Below are positions 12,056 through 24,936 of a stretch of 64,000 bases of DNA, piece after piece. The notes under the pieces are model-generated. The model made no database searches. It had not been told where the DNA came from and saw only the letters and a list, made by a program, of their open reading frames with translations. The stretch's first letter is position 1; every line of letters begins with the position of its first letter. The stretch spans positions 149,498 to 213,497 of the forward strand of contig CANTUQ010000327.1 in the NCBI GenBank assembly GCA_947683425.1. The letters are read 5' to 3'. The position numbers were made by a program, and so were the translations under genes. Source of the stretch: Excoecaria cochinchinensis (Eukaryota > Streptophyta > Magnoliopsida > Malpighiales > Euphorbiaceae).

Positions 12056-12766
12056 CTAGCTCTTACACGAAAATCTGCAAAAAATCACACTCCCAAATCA
12101 CCCAAACCTCCAATCTCAAACACAAATCAACCCATACTTCATCTTACCTCAAATCAACCTTCCCATCATCATGAACAACATAAAACACAACTTTTACAAC
12201 AGTTAACACAATTGAAATCATGAATTAACATAATCAAACTTCTCAAAAGAAACAAACCCAGAAAATTGCAATAAAATTCATCAAACTTAAAATTTGCTCC
12301 AATAATTCATCATTCATGCATCACAACTTAAATCAAACCAAAACCCATAACATTTGCACTAACATAAGCCTCATCAAATCTCAAATTTCCAGAAATTCAT
12401 TCAAACATACCAAATCACAAAAATGCAACAAATTCAAATAAATTCCCAAACCTGAAAATTCCTATGCTCCTATTTGCAAACTCTGCTCCCACTTGCAGCC
12501 GGAAACCCAAGAACCATACAAACACAAAAATCCTATATTAAGAACATATCTAACAAAACAAGAGAAAGGATGGATTTGAAGAGAAAACCCACTAACTTAC
12601 CAATAAATCTCTTGAGAATTACCAAGATCCACCAACAAGACAGCCAAGAAAAGAGAGAATCAAGGTGTAGCAAGAGGAAGAGGAAAAAAGAAGAAGCAAA
12701 GGAGGGAAGGAGGAAGAGAACAGGAGAGTTAGGGCAGAATTCTGCTCTCTCTTTCTCTCTCCTCTC

Positions 12767-12774
12767 TTTATATA
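12767..12774 (-). promoter_or_regulatory. TATA-box candidate
   Basis: Minus-strand TATATAAA about 310 bp into the LTR, followed in the transcription direction by a GA-rich leader. It implies a short U3 and a very long R-U5 of about 2.1 kb. This is inferred from sequence and position. Confidence 0.5.
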
Positions 12775-15276
12775 CCCCTTCTTAATTTCCCTTGCCATAT
12801 GTCACCTCGAGATTGGTGGGTTTTCATAATTCACACACTACACTCATGCAAGACACCCCGAACAAGACTAACCCTCACTAATACACACACTACTCGCCTA
12901 TGAGCATGCACACACTAACAAGACCCATACTCATACTCACAAATATCATACATGCACCCACACTCTAATATAGCCCACAAAACATGCATAAAACCAAAAA
13001 CACCATTAACACATGGCAAAACACTCACACATTCATACATACACATGGCTCAGACTACTAGGGGAAAACGGGGTGTTACACACACATTCACAATGATATC
13101 AATTTTAAATTATGGCCTTCACAATTACACTTGCTATATTTTACTATTATCTTTACATTTATTATTCCCCATTATAATTATTTAAATACTTTTCTTATAT
13201 TTTATTTGGCAGACTATACAATTAGTCTCATTAGCCCTTTTTAATTCCACTCAATATCCATACACTATAGTTTAAATTCACTAAAGTCCTTCACATTCTT
13301 CATATTTACTAATTTACCCTTCTATGTCACTTTATTATCATTATCACTATTATTCTTATTAGTTAGACTTATTGATATCTATTTTAATTTCTTAACTTAC
13401 AATATTATATCAAAATTAATATTCTGATAATTTCATTTAATAATCCATCCACTTATTAATGTACGATTAGGTCCTTATATTATCACTATTAGGATCAATT
13501 ACCCTTAAATCCCTTATTTTTCACTTATTCATAATAAGGCCACTCTTTCACATTTTTGCCCCTTCATTATTTCTTAATTACAATTATGTCACTATATAAA
13601 CTTAATTAGATTACACATACATACCCAATTATATATATATACTAAATCAATTAAAACCATTTTTCACTTAATAATTATTTATACCATAATATTCCATTTT
13701 CATTGATTATTTATTCATTAATTATCAACTATGCATTTAATATTTATGTTAATGCTTAATTCCACTTTAATCCCTTAATTAGCCTTAATATTATAAATTT
13801 ACAATTAGGACCCTAAACTTTTATCAAATTATGATTTTACTCTTAATTGTATTGTATTTACAAAAATGCCACTAATTAATTTTATTCTTACATTTATTTA
13901 TCATTTGGTCTTCAAATTACCATTTAGTCCTTACCATATTTTTTAAAACCAAATTAAACTTTAATCTTTATTTTTTCGTTAAATTTCGACTTTGCCCTTT
14001 ATTTTCACTATAATCACAATCATGCCACTAATTATTCCTAATTTCACTTTTAATTTATTATTAACATACAAATTTACTTTTTAGTCCTTCCGATAATATT
14101 TTCATATCAATTTTCATTTTAGTCCCTAGCACGAAATCAAATTACATTATTAAACATTTAATTACACGTTTCTATTTAATAACTCTTATTATCTCAATTA
14201 TACACTAAAATTACTGTTTTACCCCTACACTTTTTATTCCTTTTAACTTAGTCTTCAAACCACTCATTTAAATCATTTATCCTCTTAGATACTTACATTA
14301 CTCAATAATTACGCTTAAATCCTTTAATTAGCTATTCACTTGTAAAATTACATTTAGGTCCTTAACTTTAATAAAAATTACGATTATATCCCCAAATTTT
14401 ACCTTAATTACTAAAATACCCTTATTTACACTTTTCTTTCATCTTAATCATTATATAACCTACCAAATTATAGTTTAGTCCCTAATTTACCATTTTCATG
14501 TCAAAATACCATTTAGCCCCTATATCTTAATTTCTTTATACTATTATCATTTTATTTACACTTTTCACTCAATTATCACTTATTTTCACTCTTGAGTGTA
14601 AAATTACCGTTTTGCCCTTAAACTTTCTATTTCTTTTAATTTAGTCCCATTTTCATTTATTTTCTCGTTTATCACCATTTCAATCAATTTAAATGCACTT
14701 TACCATAATGTCTCAATCTTATGCATAATTACCATATTAACCTTAGTATACACTCGGTAGAAATCTACGAACCGGATATGCAGGACATAGATCCCACAAA
14801 TCCATTACACTATAGAATGATACCAAAAGAACCATTCAACATTGGCACTGCACTACACTGATCACTATAAATACTAAACACTGCACTTAGATAGACCGTC
14901 AATGGCCTATCGATGGCGAGTTATCATTACTCAAATCGCGGTGCTGAATCCCTATGCCTAGCCAATTGTATCCTGGACTAGATTTGACTACCTGACTATT
15001 ACTAAGGGTAAATAATATCAGATTTTCACTTATATCACTTAATATATCAACATATACCATTCGGTCATCAGATACACTTAACTTTAAAATTTACATATCA
15101 CTTATAATTCACTTCCATTTCATATATTTATCATTTATATATTAAATTATGCCATTGAGTTCATTTAATCATATAATAATCATTTTCACTTCACTCTTTT
15201 TCCATCAATTTCATTCTAATACACTTATTATTCAATTTCAACATCAATTAAGTTATTTATTTACTTTAATATATCA

Positions 15277-15284
15277 TAGCCCAT
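15277..15284. repeat. Left target-site duplication of hAT copy 1 (TAGCCCAT)
   Basis: Eight bases flanking the transposon, matched by TAACCCAT at 19148-19155 with one substitution. The uninterrupted site TAGCCCAT is seen once in the paired LTR at 24605-24612. Confidence 0.9.
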
Positions 15285-15417
15285 CAGTGGCGAAGCCAGG
15301 ATTTGCAATCAAGGGGGCCAAAAATATATGTCAGGCTTAAAAGAAAAAAATATTACATACATACCATAAATAAATTGTTAAATATAGAAAAATATTCATT
15401 AACATATTTAAAAAAAA

Positions 15418-17786
15418 TTACAATTGCTGTCTTCGAGTTTTCATGCCCTGATAGCGATAAATAATAACTTCATTATCAATAGCATTAAATACATCTTTTT
15501 CAATATAAGTGATCAAACAATCAGTCATCCATTGATCTCCCATCTTGTTACGTAATCGATTCTTCATAAATTTCATAGCAGAAAATGCTCTTTCAACTGT
15601 TGCAGTCCCAAAGGGTATAATAAGTGATAAAGTGATGAGTTTATAAACCAAAGGATATAAAATATCCTTTTTTGTTTGCACCATTTGTTCAGCAAGATCA
15701 CCAATTCCTGTAATATTTGAAAACTCACTACTAGACCTCATGTCAATGATATATGTTTCCAATTGATTTTCAAGAATTACGAGCTGGATAGTAGAAAAAT
15801 CAACAGGATAAAATTGAGCAACACGAAGTAACTTGCATTTGTCATATACAGAGAATGAATTTGCTGGACTTAAACATGCAAAACATAAAAGCAACTCCAT
15901 ATTCACCTCATTAAACCTGTTATCAAGCTCTTGAAGTTGCATATCTATTGCAGTACAAAATAACTCGACCTTAAAATGATGGAAGTTTGTCACTTTATCA
16001 ACATTACGTCGAGATCTCGCCCGAGCAACATGCATATCATCCATATTGAGGACTGGTATATTGTGGCTATTACAAAATAAAGTCACCTCATCTAACAAAG
16101 AGTCCCATCCATCATCTCTCATTAATTGCAGGCGTTGCTTAGCTATCTTAACCAATGCCATAGCATTTACAATATCTTGATCTTTTCTTTGCAATGCTTG
16201 TGATAATTCATTAGTAATTCCTAAGATATGTTTCATCAAATGAAGACAAAATGCGATGTCAAAAGATAGCAAAGAATCCAACAAAGTGCAAGCTTCAACT
16301 TTTTGCTCAGACTTTCCATTCTCCATTACAAATTCAAGGACATCAATTATAGAAGAAAACATCCTAATTATGCTTATCAAAGTGTTAAAATGTGAACCCC
16401 ATCGTGTCTCTCCAGCTCGTTTAAGAGTAGACTCTTGATTTTTTCCTTGACCACTTTCAAGTTCACCACTTTCAATTGCCTTTAAAACTTTGATAGCTTG
16501 AGACTCTAAAAGCATATCATGACGCTTGCAAGAGCCCCCAACAACATTCACAACAATTGATATTAAATTGAAGAGTAATGCAATAGATAAGTGATTTTTT
16601 GCAACAGCTACAAGTGCTAACTGAAGTTGATGTGCAAAACAATGAACATAAAAAGCATTTTCATTCTCTTTCAAAATTAAAGCTTTGAGACCATTAAACT
16701 CACCTCGCATATTGCTTTCCCCATCGTAACCTTGACCAAGTAATCTTGATATGCTTAGATTATGCTTGGCAAATATTGACTCAATTGCAACCTTTAGTGA
16801 TAAAGCACTAGTGTCTCCAACATGCACAATACTCAAAAGGCGTTCACATACTTTACCTTCCTTACTTACATAACGTACAACAATTGCCATTTGTTTTTTA
16901 TTCGATACGTCACGAGCTTCATCTACTAATATTGAGAATAAAGCAGTCCCCAAATATTATATGATGGAATTAGTGGTCTCAATTGCACAAGCACTCACAA
17001 TATCCTTTTGAATATCTGGAGATATCAATTTTAGATTTTTAGGACACTTGTCTATTGCAACTCTTTTGACATCTTCATTATAATCACAAAGAAGTTTTAA
17101 AGTTGCCTTGAAATTTCCTGGATTAGTTGAATCTATTGATTCATCATGACCGCGAAAGCTAAACCTTGTCTCAAAAGGAATCTTACACAATTAATTGAAG
17201 CAGTTAAACGAGTTCGGTAATCACTTCGAGCTTGGCTTGATTGCTTATCGACAATTGTTTGAAGATGTTGCTTTTGATTCATCAAAACTTGACAATTCTT
17301 TGAAGCTTGATTGTGTGCACTATTAGGACCTCCAATGTGTTCTTCTAGTTTTGGTTTTTTCTTCCAGGTACTAAAACCTTCCAAGACAAATGCATCACAA
17401 CTACCTCCATGCCCTTTACTATTTGATTTGAAAAGGTAGCAATTCAAGCAATATGCTGCTTCCTTTACCTTACTATACTCCAACCATGTACGGTGTTCAT
17501 CAAACCAAGATGGATTAAATCTCCTTAACACTTCACCTTGTAAAGTTTGTTTAAAATTATGATCACGAGGCTGACAAGGTCTCTTTTGAAGATATGCTCT
17601 TCGAACTTCATCTCTTATGTTTGGATGATAATCTATAATTGGCTTTTGTAATGCAGGATCGACTGGAAGATTTGCTAAATCAACTTCAAAAGTACTTGAA
17701 TTTTGAGTCTCTTTAGCATGATTTTCTTGATTTTGAATTAGTGGCAATGATTCATCCATATTTTTCCTCTTATAATACCTTTCCAT
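15418..17786 (-). pseudogene. hAT transposase (TTF-type zinc finger, DUF4371-like, C-terminal dimerisation), broken
   Basis: ATG at 17786 opens a 217-residue N-terminal part with the TTF-type finger signature (FDEHRTWLEYSK, YCLNCYLF, GPNSAHNQA). Near 17150 a one-base frameshift moves translation to the frame starting CKIPFETRFSF. A TAA at 16954-16956 (Gln codon in copy 2) then splits it before the 511-residue remainder. That remainder holds the hAT core (ILVDEARD, VHCFAHQLQLAL) and the C-terminal dimerisation motif (TATVERAFSAMKF, NRLRNKMGDQWM). The motif GYDGASN reads GYDGESN here. It would cut and paste the transposon; this copy cannot make a full protein. Confidence 0.92.
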
Positions 17787-17840
17787 GACTGAAAAAATAA
17801 TAAAAAAGAATTAGTAATCTGACTTTATATCCTAATTGGG

Positions 17841-17845
<5 letters not shown>

Positions 17846-17927
<82 letters not shown>

Positions 17928-18014
17928 GTGATGCATAAATGTTTTGGCTCAAAGAAGTAATCTGACTTTACATCCTAATTGGGTATAAATATATATATAT
18001 ATATATATATATAA
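17846..18014. repeat. (TA)n microsatellites in a locally duplicated module
   Basis: A long TA run (about 17846-17924) and a shorter one (about 17988-18014) separate repeats of the phrase AATCTGACTTTACATCCTAA. The phrase occurs three times in copy 1 and two times in copy 2, where the single TA run is at about 35356-35400. Confidence 0.9.
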
Positions 18015-19147
18015 ATGTGATGCATAAATGTTTTGGCTCAAAGAAGTAATCTGACTTTACATCCTAATTGGGTATAAATAGGTTGCAAGAAAATCCTAGT
18101 GTTATTCTGAATTTGCTTATAGAAAAGGTTGTCAGTACTTGATAGGGGTACAGTCCAAGTGATGTTAACCAAGTTCAGTGTTAGAATAGAATGACAAAAT
18201 ATATATAAATAATTAATGTAGAAAATGACCCTTTTGATGCACAATAATCCATTTTCCGCCAATAAAGTTGGCATAACCTAATTTTGTTATTGTCCATTAC
18301 TACAAAAACAAATGTCCAAAATCAAATCACATTTAACCTTTAATTTAACATGGGAAATATCAACTTCTTTCTTCTTTAGTGGTCCACTTACCCTAAAGCC
18401 CCTTCTATTCTGAACATGGACATATTCTCTTTTCAGAATATAAAAGCAAATCTCATTACATCACTCTCTCAAGATTGGTGCTACCCCATTTTCAGCTTAT
18501 GCATCATCTGCCCCATTCTATACTTCAATATACGAATACTGTCTGTTCAATATTTATTTTAAGGTGAACTTGATATTTTAATCATAAGAACTCCGATCTC
18601 ATACAAACAATGGCAAATACAGAAATAATAACAGCAGCAACCATGGATGCACAACTCTCTACCTAATCTAAACAGCTCACCGCAAGTAATTTGCCAGTTA
18701 ACAAAATAATAAATTTCAATCAAAAATAACAGGTTTTAAGCAAAAACCTAAAATTGTAAAAACTAAATTACTAACTTTTAAGAGATATAAAATATATAAG
18801 AGCAAAAAAAAATTATAAAATTAAATTACTAACCTTAAATTAAAGATAAATCTTTGCAATAGTGCTTAGTTTCTTCTCAAATTCATCAGATTTTTTTTTT
18901 AAATACTTCAAGAGATAAAGAAGAGAATTTTGTATTTTTTTGTTTGAATAGAAGTGGGAATACAGAAGGTTGTTTGATTGAAAACTTAAGAAATAAGTTA
19001 AGGAGAGATGGGTAAAAGTAAAATTTTAAGGGGGGCAAAATGGTGATTTTAATATAAATGTATATAAATATATATACATTATTAATTTTTTCTCAAAAAT
19101 TAAGGGGGGCAATTGCCCCCCTTCTCTTTCATGTGGCTACGCCATTG

Positions 19148-19155
19148 TAACCCAT
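19148..19155. repeat. Right target-site duplication of hAT copy 1 (TAACCCAT)
   Basis: Matches the left copy except for one G-to-A difference, suggesting an older insertion than copy 2, whose duplication is perfect. Confidence 0.88.
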
Positions 19156-20414
19156 AACATTCACTTTAGACATAATGTATGTTCAACATATAAAATATTC
19201 AATTAAATAATTAAAAATTTTAATTAATTTATTTTACACTCCATTTCATTTATACATTTATTTTTAAACATCTCTATTACCAATTTCACAAAATTAACTA
19301 TAAGATTGTCAACTTACTCATTCGGACATCACTTGCACTATACTTTAAAATTTCTCATTTTAAACATTAATCACTTCTATCTCACTTATTAACCCATTTT
19401 AACACCAAAAATAACATTTTACACAATTTACATCATACATGTTTATATTTTTACTTTATACATATTAGATTATCATACCAAATTATTTTCAATTAAATTC
19501 CATTTATTCCAATTAACTTAATACACACTCTATTATCATTCTAATGTCATTTTATGCCATTACACTTAATCAATTATCAAAGTATACTATATTACCCAAC
19601 CTATTCCATTCGGCTAAGGTGTGTTCATACCATTTCACTTTGTTTTCTTTCTTCTAATCACTTAATTAACTAAACTACATGTTATACATCACTAATACAC
19701 TTGTTATATTCTTTAAACATCAAAGTATTTCAAGTATTCCTTAAGAATACCATTCGGCAAAACCTAGGGTTCCTACATCCATTTGTTTTCTTTCCATTTT
19801 AATCGTTCAAAATCCCATTCTTAAGCTTCCTAAACATGTCTATCAAATTTATTTCTATTAAACATGCATAAATCACATACATGTAATATGAACATAACAT
19901 AAAATCATACATTTTTAATGGAAAAAGAAGGATATTGTATCCACTGACCTTATTTTCTTGTTCTCCACATCCTAAGCATGTTTTCCATGCCTTAACTTCA
20001 TGAAATACAATCATCTCCGTTATCTTCCTTAAGTGACCGAATACAATTATCAAACAAATCACCATAAATTTGCTTCCTTTATGCAATATAATTACATAAA
20101 CATAATGTACACATCCTAAAGTACCTATTTAAAGCTTTAAACTAATTTAAAAACATCAACTTTACATACCTCAATTTGACACATAAATTTTTTCACTTAA
20201 TTTTTTCGACTTCTTCCAATTAAAATGAGCTCTAATCACCACCATCAGATTCTAGAGAGGCTAAAATTTACTTAGAAGGCTTGGATTTTTGGAGAGGTAG
20301 AGAGAAAATGGAAGAAAAATGGAGAAGAAAAGAAGAAATTCACTGAGGCCAAAGGAAGAGAGGAGCAGGGAGTTGGATGCTAGATTTCTCTATAGAAATA
20401 TCGCTTTGTGTTGC

Positions 20415-20422
20415 CTTATATA
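20415..20422 (-). promoter_or_regulatory. TATA-box candidate of long LTR
   Basis: Minus-strand TATATAAG inside a conserved phrase (GCCTATATAAGGC). The same motif occurs in the paired LTR at 47214-47221. Confidence 0.45.
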
Positions 20423-21096
20423 GGCTAAGATTGAACCAAATCGGTCCAACCAAAGTTGTCCAACCGGTTTGAACCGAAATTTTAATTTTTCGGCCAAATT
20501 TTGTTGTTCTATGGCAGCTATAAGTTCCTTATCTTATTTTCACTCCTAATCACTTCCATCATTCTTAGAATATGAAAAATAGCCTGTTTACAAAATTTTA
20601 GCTCAATCGGAGTTTGTTCGGGGTCCTGTTCACTTAAATCGGTCTGATTCAACATTATTCGGTTATGTCGTAATTTGCTAATCTAATACTGTCAAAAATT
20701 CCTAAAAATTATTTTAAGTGTTTACATAACCTACAATACACAACTTAGAGCTCATTTAATATTTTTAAAAATTAAGTCAAAGTTTGATCAAATCCTGGTT
20801 CAATTGAACCGAACTAGAGGCAAACTTTAACTTAACTTTTAGAGGCACAAATGATCTCATTTTTCACTCCAAATTTTACCACTAGACTCCTGACAGTTCA
20901 CAGATCAATTTTATCAAATAAAAATTCTCCAGTAATTGCTGTCAATTTTAACTATATAGCTACCTCGAGGTCACCCATCCCGAGATTCATATACCTCAAG
21001 CACACTTAACTTTTTAACATCACTCCATACCATAATCACATTTTAGACTCAATAAAATTCTCTAAATACTGCTAAGCTAGTATTTTGGTCATTACA

Positions 21097-21396
21097 ATTC
21101 TCCGCTATTAATAAAAATTTCATCCTCGAAATTATCCTTATGTACCACAATCACAAATCACCACCACTATACTATGAGAACATTCAGTTTAGGAAATCCA
21201 TTTAGTTTCCATCAGCCATCATACTTTACATTCTCTTACAATTCTATGAATCTATACTATCCTTATGTCTCCTCGATACCTTTACTCACTTCTATCATCA
21301 ATACCTTTCATGGTATGTATACATATTACTTTGTCCTCATTACACTATCTCCGATCTTAGGACTACCTAAACTTTTGCTCTGATACAAATAAAAAT
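21097..21396 (-). mobile_element. 300-bp interior of a long-LTR non-coding element
   Basis: Everything between the two long LTRs is 300 bp. On the minus strand it begins after the 5' LTR with ATTTTTATTTGTATCAGAGC, an initiator-Met-type primer site. It ends with GAGGATGAAATTTTTATTAA and then a purine-rich AGCGGAGAAT before the 3' LTR, the usual polypurine-tract setting of Del/Tekay elements. No gag or pol sequence is present. The small plus-strand ORF across it is not called. Confidence 0.8.
21377..21389 (-). promoter_or_regulatory. Primer-binding site, initiator Met tRNA type
   Basis: Minus-strand TTTGTATCAGAGC, eight bases from the LTR end. It matches the TGGTATCAGAGC core except at its first bases. 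Confidence 0.75.
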
Positions 21397-24300
21397 TGTA
21401 ACACCCTATACTCGTAAATGGTACGGATACCGAATGTCACAGCACTCCATTAACATACACTACAATGCACTTAACAAATCAGTAGGAATTTTTTTTTTAT
21501 AACAATAACAATCATATATATATAATAACATAACACTTACACTAACACGTACATCTTTGCTCTCGTCCACTGCAATCGTATACATGCCATGCCAATCCTT
21601 CTATCTTTGCTGTCGAATACTTCCTTCGGTCGTCAGTACATCTTCGGCCACATCAAAATCTACCAAAACCTACGCGCAGTAATACTCTACGTGCTGATCA
21701 TTACAAATGCCAATTGGTGGATATATATCCAAAATTTTCCATAACCAAATCTATATGCATGCACACAAAAGCTTATTTCCGTAATCGCATCTTTTGAACA
21801 TTAATTATTTACTTTGGTCAATTATCACTCTTATATCCTTTGTTGTCTTTTATATCACTATACCTTAACATTTTCAATTTTATTATCGGTGTCACTATTA
21901 ATTATATTAATACTCTTAACACTTATAACACTATGATCGGACTATTAATTAACAATTAATTACCTTAACGAACCTTGATATTACTTTATCTATATTTATA
22001 ATCTTTAATTTCCTTCTCTTTGCTTATAACATATTTACAATCTATATTTAGGCACATCATTAGTCATCTAATCACTTATTAGAACAGTCGTTAATGTAAC
22101 TCTTGGCAGTACCAATTTAATATTTTTACTTTCTTTGTGTCCTTAACGATTCCTTTACTTTTCCTTTAATTACACTAACTCTCTTGCATTTTACAGTTAC
22201 ACTAATATTTTTCACTTGTTCAAATCTTATATAATTTACTTAATTTCAATTAACCGTACTTCAAAATATATTCCTGAATTATTAATGCTAGAATACAAAT
22301 TACTGACTTATCTAGACACTTATTAATCCTATCAGTACTTTTTTTACATTTCTCAATCAAAACTATTACTATCATTAATGACATTATTATCAATCTTATT
22401 ATTCATACTAACAATTCCCTACACGTTCACAATGATATCAATTTTAAATTTTTACCTTGACAATTACACTTGCTATATTTTACTATTATTGTTACATTTA
22501 TTATTCCCCACTATAATTATTTAAATTCTTTTGTTATATTTTATTTGGCAGACTATACAATTAGTCTCATTAGCCTTTTAATTCCACTCAATATCCATAC
22601 ACTATAGTTTAAATTCACTAAAGTCCTTCACATTCTTCATATTTACTAAATTCGCCTTCCATGTCAATTTATTATCATTATCACTATTATTCTTATTTGT
22701 TGAATTTATTGATTTCTATTTTCATTTCTTAACTTACAATAATATATCCAAAGTAATGTTATGATAATTTCATTTAATAGTCCATCTACTTATTAATATA
22801 TGATTAGGTCCTTATATTAGCACTATTAGGATCAATGACCCTTAAATCCCTCATTTTTCACTTATTCATAATAAGGCCACTATTTCACATTTTTACCTTT
22901 CATTATTTCTTAATTACAATTACGCCACTATATAAACTTAATTAGATTACACACACATACTCAATTATATATATACTAAATCAATTAAAACCATTATTCA
23001 CCTAATAATTATTTATACCATAATATTCCATTTTAATTGATTATTTATTCATTAATTATCAACTATGCATTTAATATTTATGTTAATGCATAATTCCACT
23101 TTAATCCCTTAATTAGCCTTACTATTGTAAATTTACAATTAGGACCCTAAACTTTTATCAAATTACTATTTTACCCTTAATTATCTTGTATTTACAAAAA
23201 TGCCACTTATTAATTTTATTCTTACATCTATTTATCATTTGGTCTACAAATTACCATTTAGTCCTTACCATATTTTTTAAAAGCAAATTACACTTTAATC
23301 TTTATTTTTCCCTTAAATTTCGACTTTGCCCTTTATTTTCACTATAATCACAATTATGCCACTAATTATTCTTAATTTCACTTTTAATTTATGATTAAAA
23401 TACAAATTTACTTTTTAGTCCTTCCAATAATATTTTCATATCAATTTTAATTTTAGTACCTAGCACGAAATCAAATTACATTATTAATCATTTAATTACT
23501 CTTTCTATTTAATAACTCTTATTATCTCAATTATACACTAAAATTACTATTTTACCCCTACACTTTTCATTCCTTTTAACTTAGTCCTCAAACCACTCTT
23601 TTAAATCATTTATCCAACTAGATACTTACATTAGTCAATAATTACACTTAAATCCTTTAATTAGCTATGAATTCGTAAAATTACATTTAGGCCCTCAACT
23701 TTAATAGAAATTATGCTTATATCCCTAAATTTTACCTTAATTACTAAAATACCCTTATTTACACTTTTCTTTCATTTTAAACATTACATAACCTACCAAA
23801 TTATAGTTTAGTCCCTAATTTACCATTTTCACGTCAAATTACCATTTAGCCCTTATATCTTAATTTCTTTACACTATTATCATTTTATTTACACTTTTCA
23901 CTCAATTATCACTTAGTTTCACTTTTGAGTGTAAAATTACCATTTTGCCTGTACACTTTCTATTTCTTTCAATTTAGTCCCATTTTCATTTATTTTCTCA
24001 TTTATCACTATTTCAATCAATTTAAATAAACCATAATGTCTCAATCTTATGCATAATTACCATATTGACCCTAGTATACACCCGGTAGAAATCAACGAAC
24101 CGGATATGCGGGACATGGATCCCACAGATCCACTACACTATAGAATGATCCCAAAGGGACCATTCGACACTGGCACTGCACTACACTAATTACTGTAAAC
24201 ATTGAACACTGGACTGAGATAGACCGTCATTGGCCTATCGATAGCGAGTCGTCCTGACTCAAACCGCAGTTTGGAAGCCCTATGGCTAGCCAATTATATC

Positions 24301-24698
24301 CTATACTAGATTTGACTACCAGACTATTACTAAGGGCAAATAATATCAGATTTTCAGTTATATCACTTAATATATCAACATATACCATTCGGTCATCAAA
24401 TACACTTCACTTTAACATTTACATATCACTTATAATTCACTACCATTTCATATATTTATCATTTATATCTTCAATTATGCCATTGAGTTCATTTAATCAT
24501 ATAATAATAATTTTCATTTCACTTTTTTTTCATCAATTTCATTCTAATACACTTACTATTCAATTTTAACATCAATTATGTTATTTCTTTACTTTAATAT
24601 ATCATAGCCCATAACATTCACTTTAGACATAATGTATGTTCAACATATAAAATATTCAATTAAATAATTAAAAATTCTAAATAATTTATTTTACACTC
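21397..24698 (-). mobile_element. Long LTR (right member), first segment
   Basis: Starts TGTAACACCC at 21397 and runs as an AT-rich non-coding LTR to 24698, where the Tat retrotransposon is inserted. It continues at 46049. The conserved family block is at about 24075-24345. Position 24605-24612 is the empty site corresponding to the hAT insertion in the left LTR. Confidence 0.88.
24694..24698. repeat. Left target-site duplication CACTC of Tat element
   Basis: CACTC directly precedes the LTR start TGTAGACACC and is repeated at 46044-46048 after the 3' LTR. The unfilled site is CACTCC at 19237 in the left LTR. Confidence 0.95.
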
Positions 24699-24936
24699 TG
24701 TAGACACCGGGTCCCAAGTCGGTCCAAGATCAGGATTACCCGATGATGAAAATAAAGACTAATTCACGAGTAAAAAAATAGGAAACGATCATCTCTTTGT
24801 CAAGTTCTTTTATTTTCCTCAAAATCCTATTAAAGTGTTTATTCTTATTCTTATTTTTATTTTATTTTTATTTGTATTTTTATTTTTATCCATGTTTTTG
24901 TATTTCATTTTATTATATTTTCAAAAGAAAAAAAAA

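Larger units (their letters stand above)
8476..13080 (-). mobile_element. Truncated Del/Tekay-type chromovirus (Ty3/gypsy)
   Basis: Reading on the minus strand: complete 5' LTR (13080-10647), primer-binding site, gag, zinc knuckle, aspartic protease and the first part of reverse transcriptase. The copy breaks off at about 8476, so RNase H, integrase, chromodomain and 3' LTR are missing. The protein style (DLILGMDWL, CIDYRQINKVTVKNNYPLPR) is that of the Del/Tekay chromovirus clade. It sits against the long LTR that resumes at 13081. Confidence 0.85.
10647..13080 (-). mobile_element. Complete 5' LTR of the chromovirus (2434 bp)
   Basis: Bounded by TGTAACACCC at 10647 and GGGTGTTACA at 13080, terminal inverted ends of a TG...CA LTR. 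It holds a GC-rich palindromic block (11740-12055) and a CT-rich stretch with a TATA-like motif near 12767. There is no protein-coding content; the small ORFs within are low complexity. Confidence 0.9.
15285..19147 (-). mobile_element. hAT-superfamily DNA transposon, copy 1 (3863 bp)
   Basis: Terminal inverted repeats CAGTGGCGAAGCCA at the left and, reading inward on the minus strand, CAATGGCGTAGCCA at the right. An 8-bp target duplication, typical of hAT, flanks the element. The transposase is on the minus strand at 15418-17786; 17787-19147 is its AT-rich upstream region. It is very similar throughout to copy 2 (32801-36551). The right end has a palindrome at 19102-19123 with core GGGGGGCAATTGCCCCCC. 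Confidence 0.95.
13081..21096 (-). mobile_element. Long LTR (left member of pair), interrupted by a hAT copy
   Basis: It aligns by eye with 22424-24698 plus 46049-47919. Its first about 1 kb is missing at the chromovirus junction, and 15285-19155 is foreign (hAT plus one target-site copy). It ends with GGTCATTACA at 21096. With the missing part restored by comparison, the LTR would be about 5.2 kb. It is AT-rich and non-coding, with the conserved family block at about 14745-15010 and a TATA-like motif at 20415. Confidence 0.85.

Noticed and set aside
12474..12785. Lys/Arg-rich ORF of 103 codons
   Set aside because: Low-complexity translation of the GA-rich leader region of an LTR on the non-coding strand.
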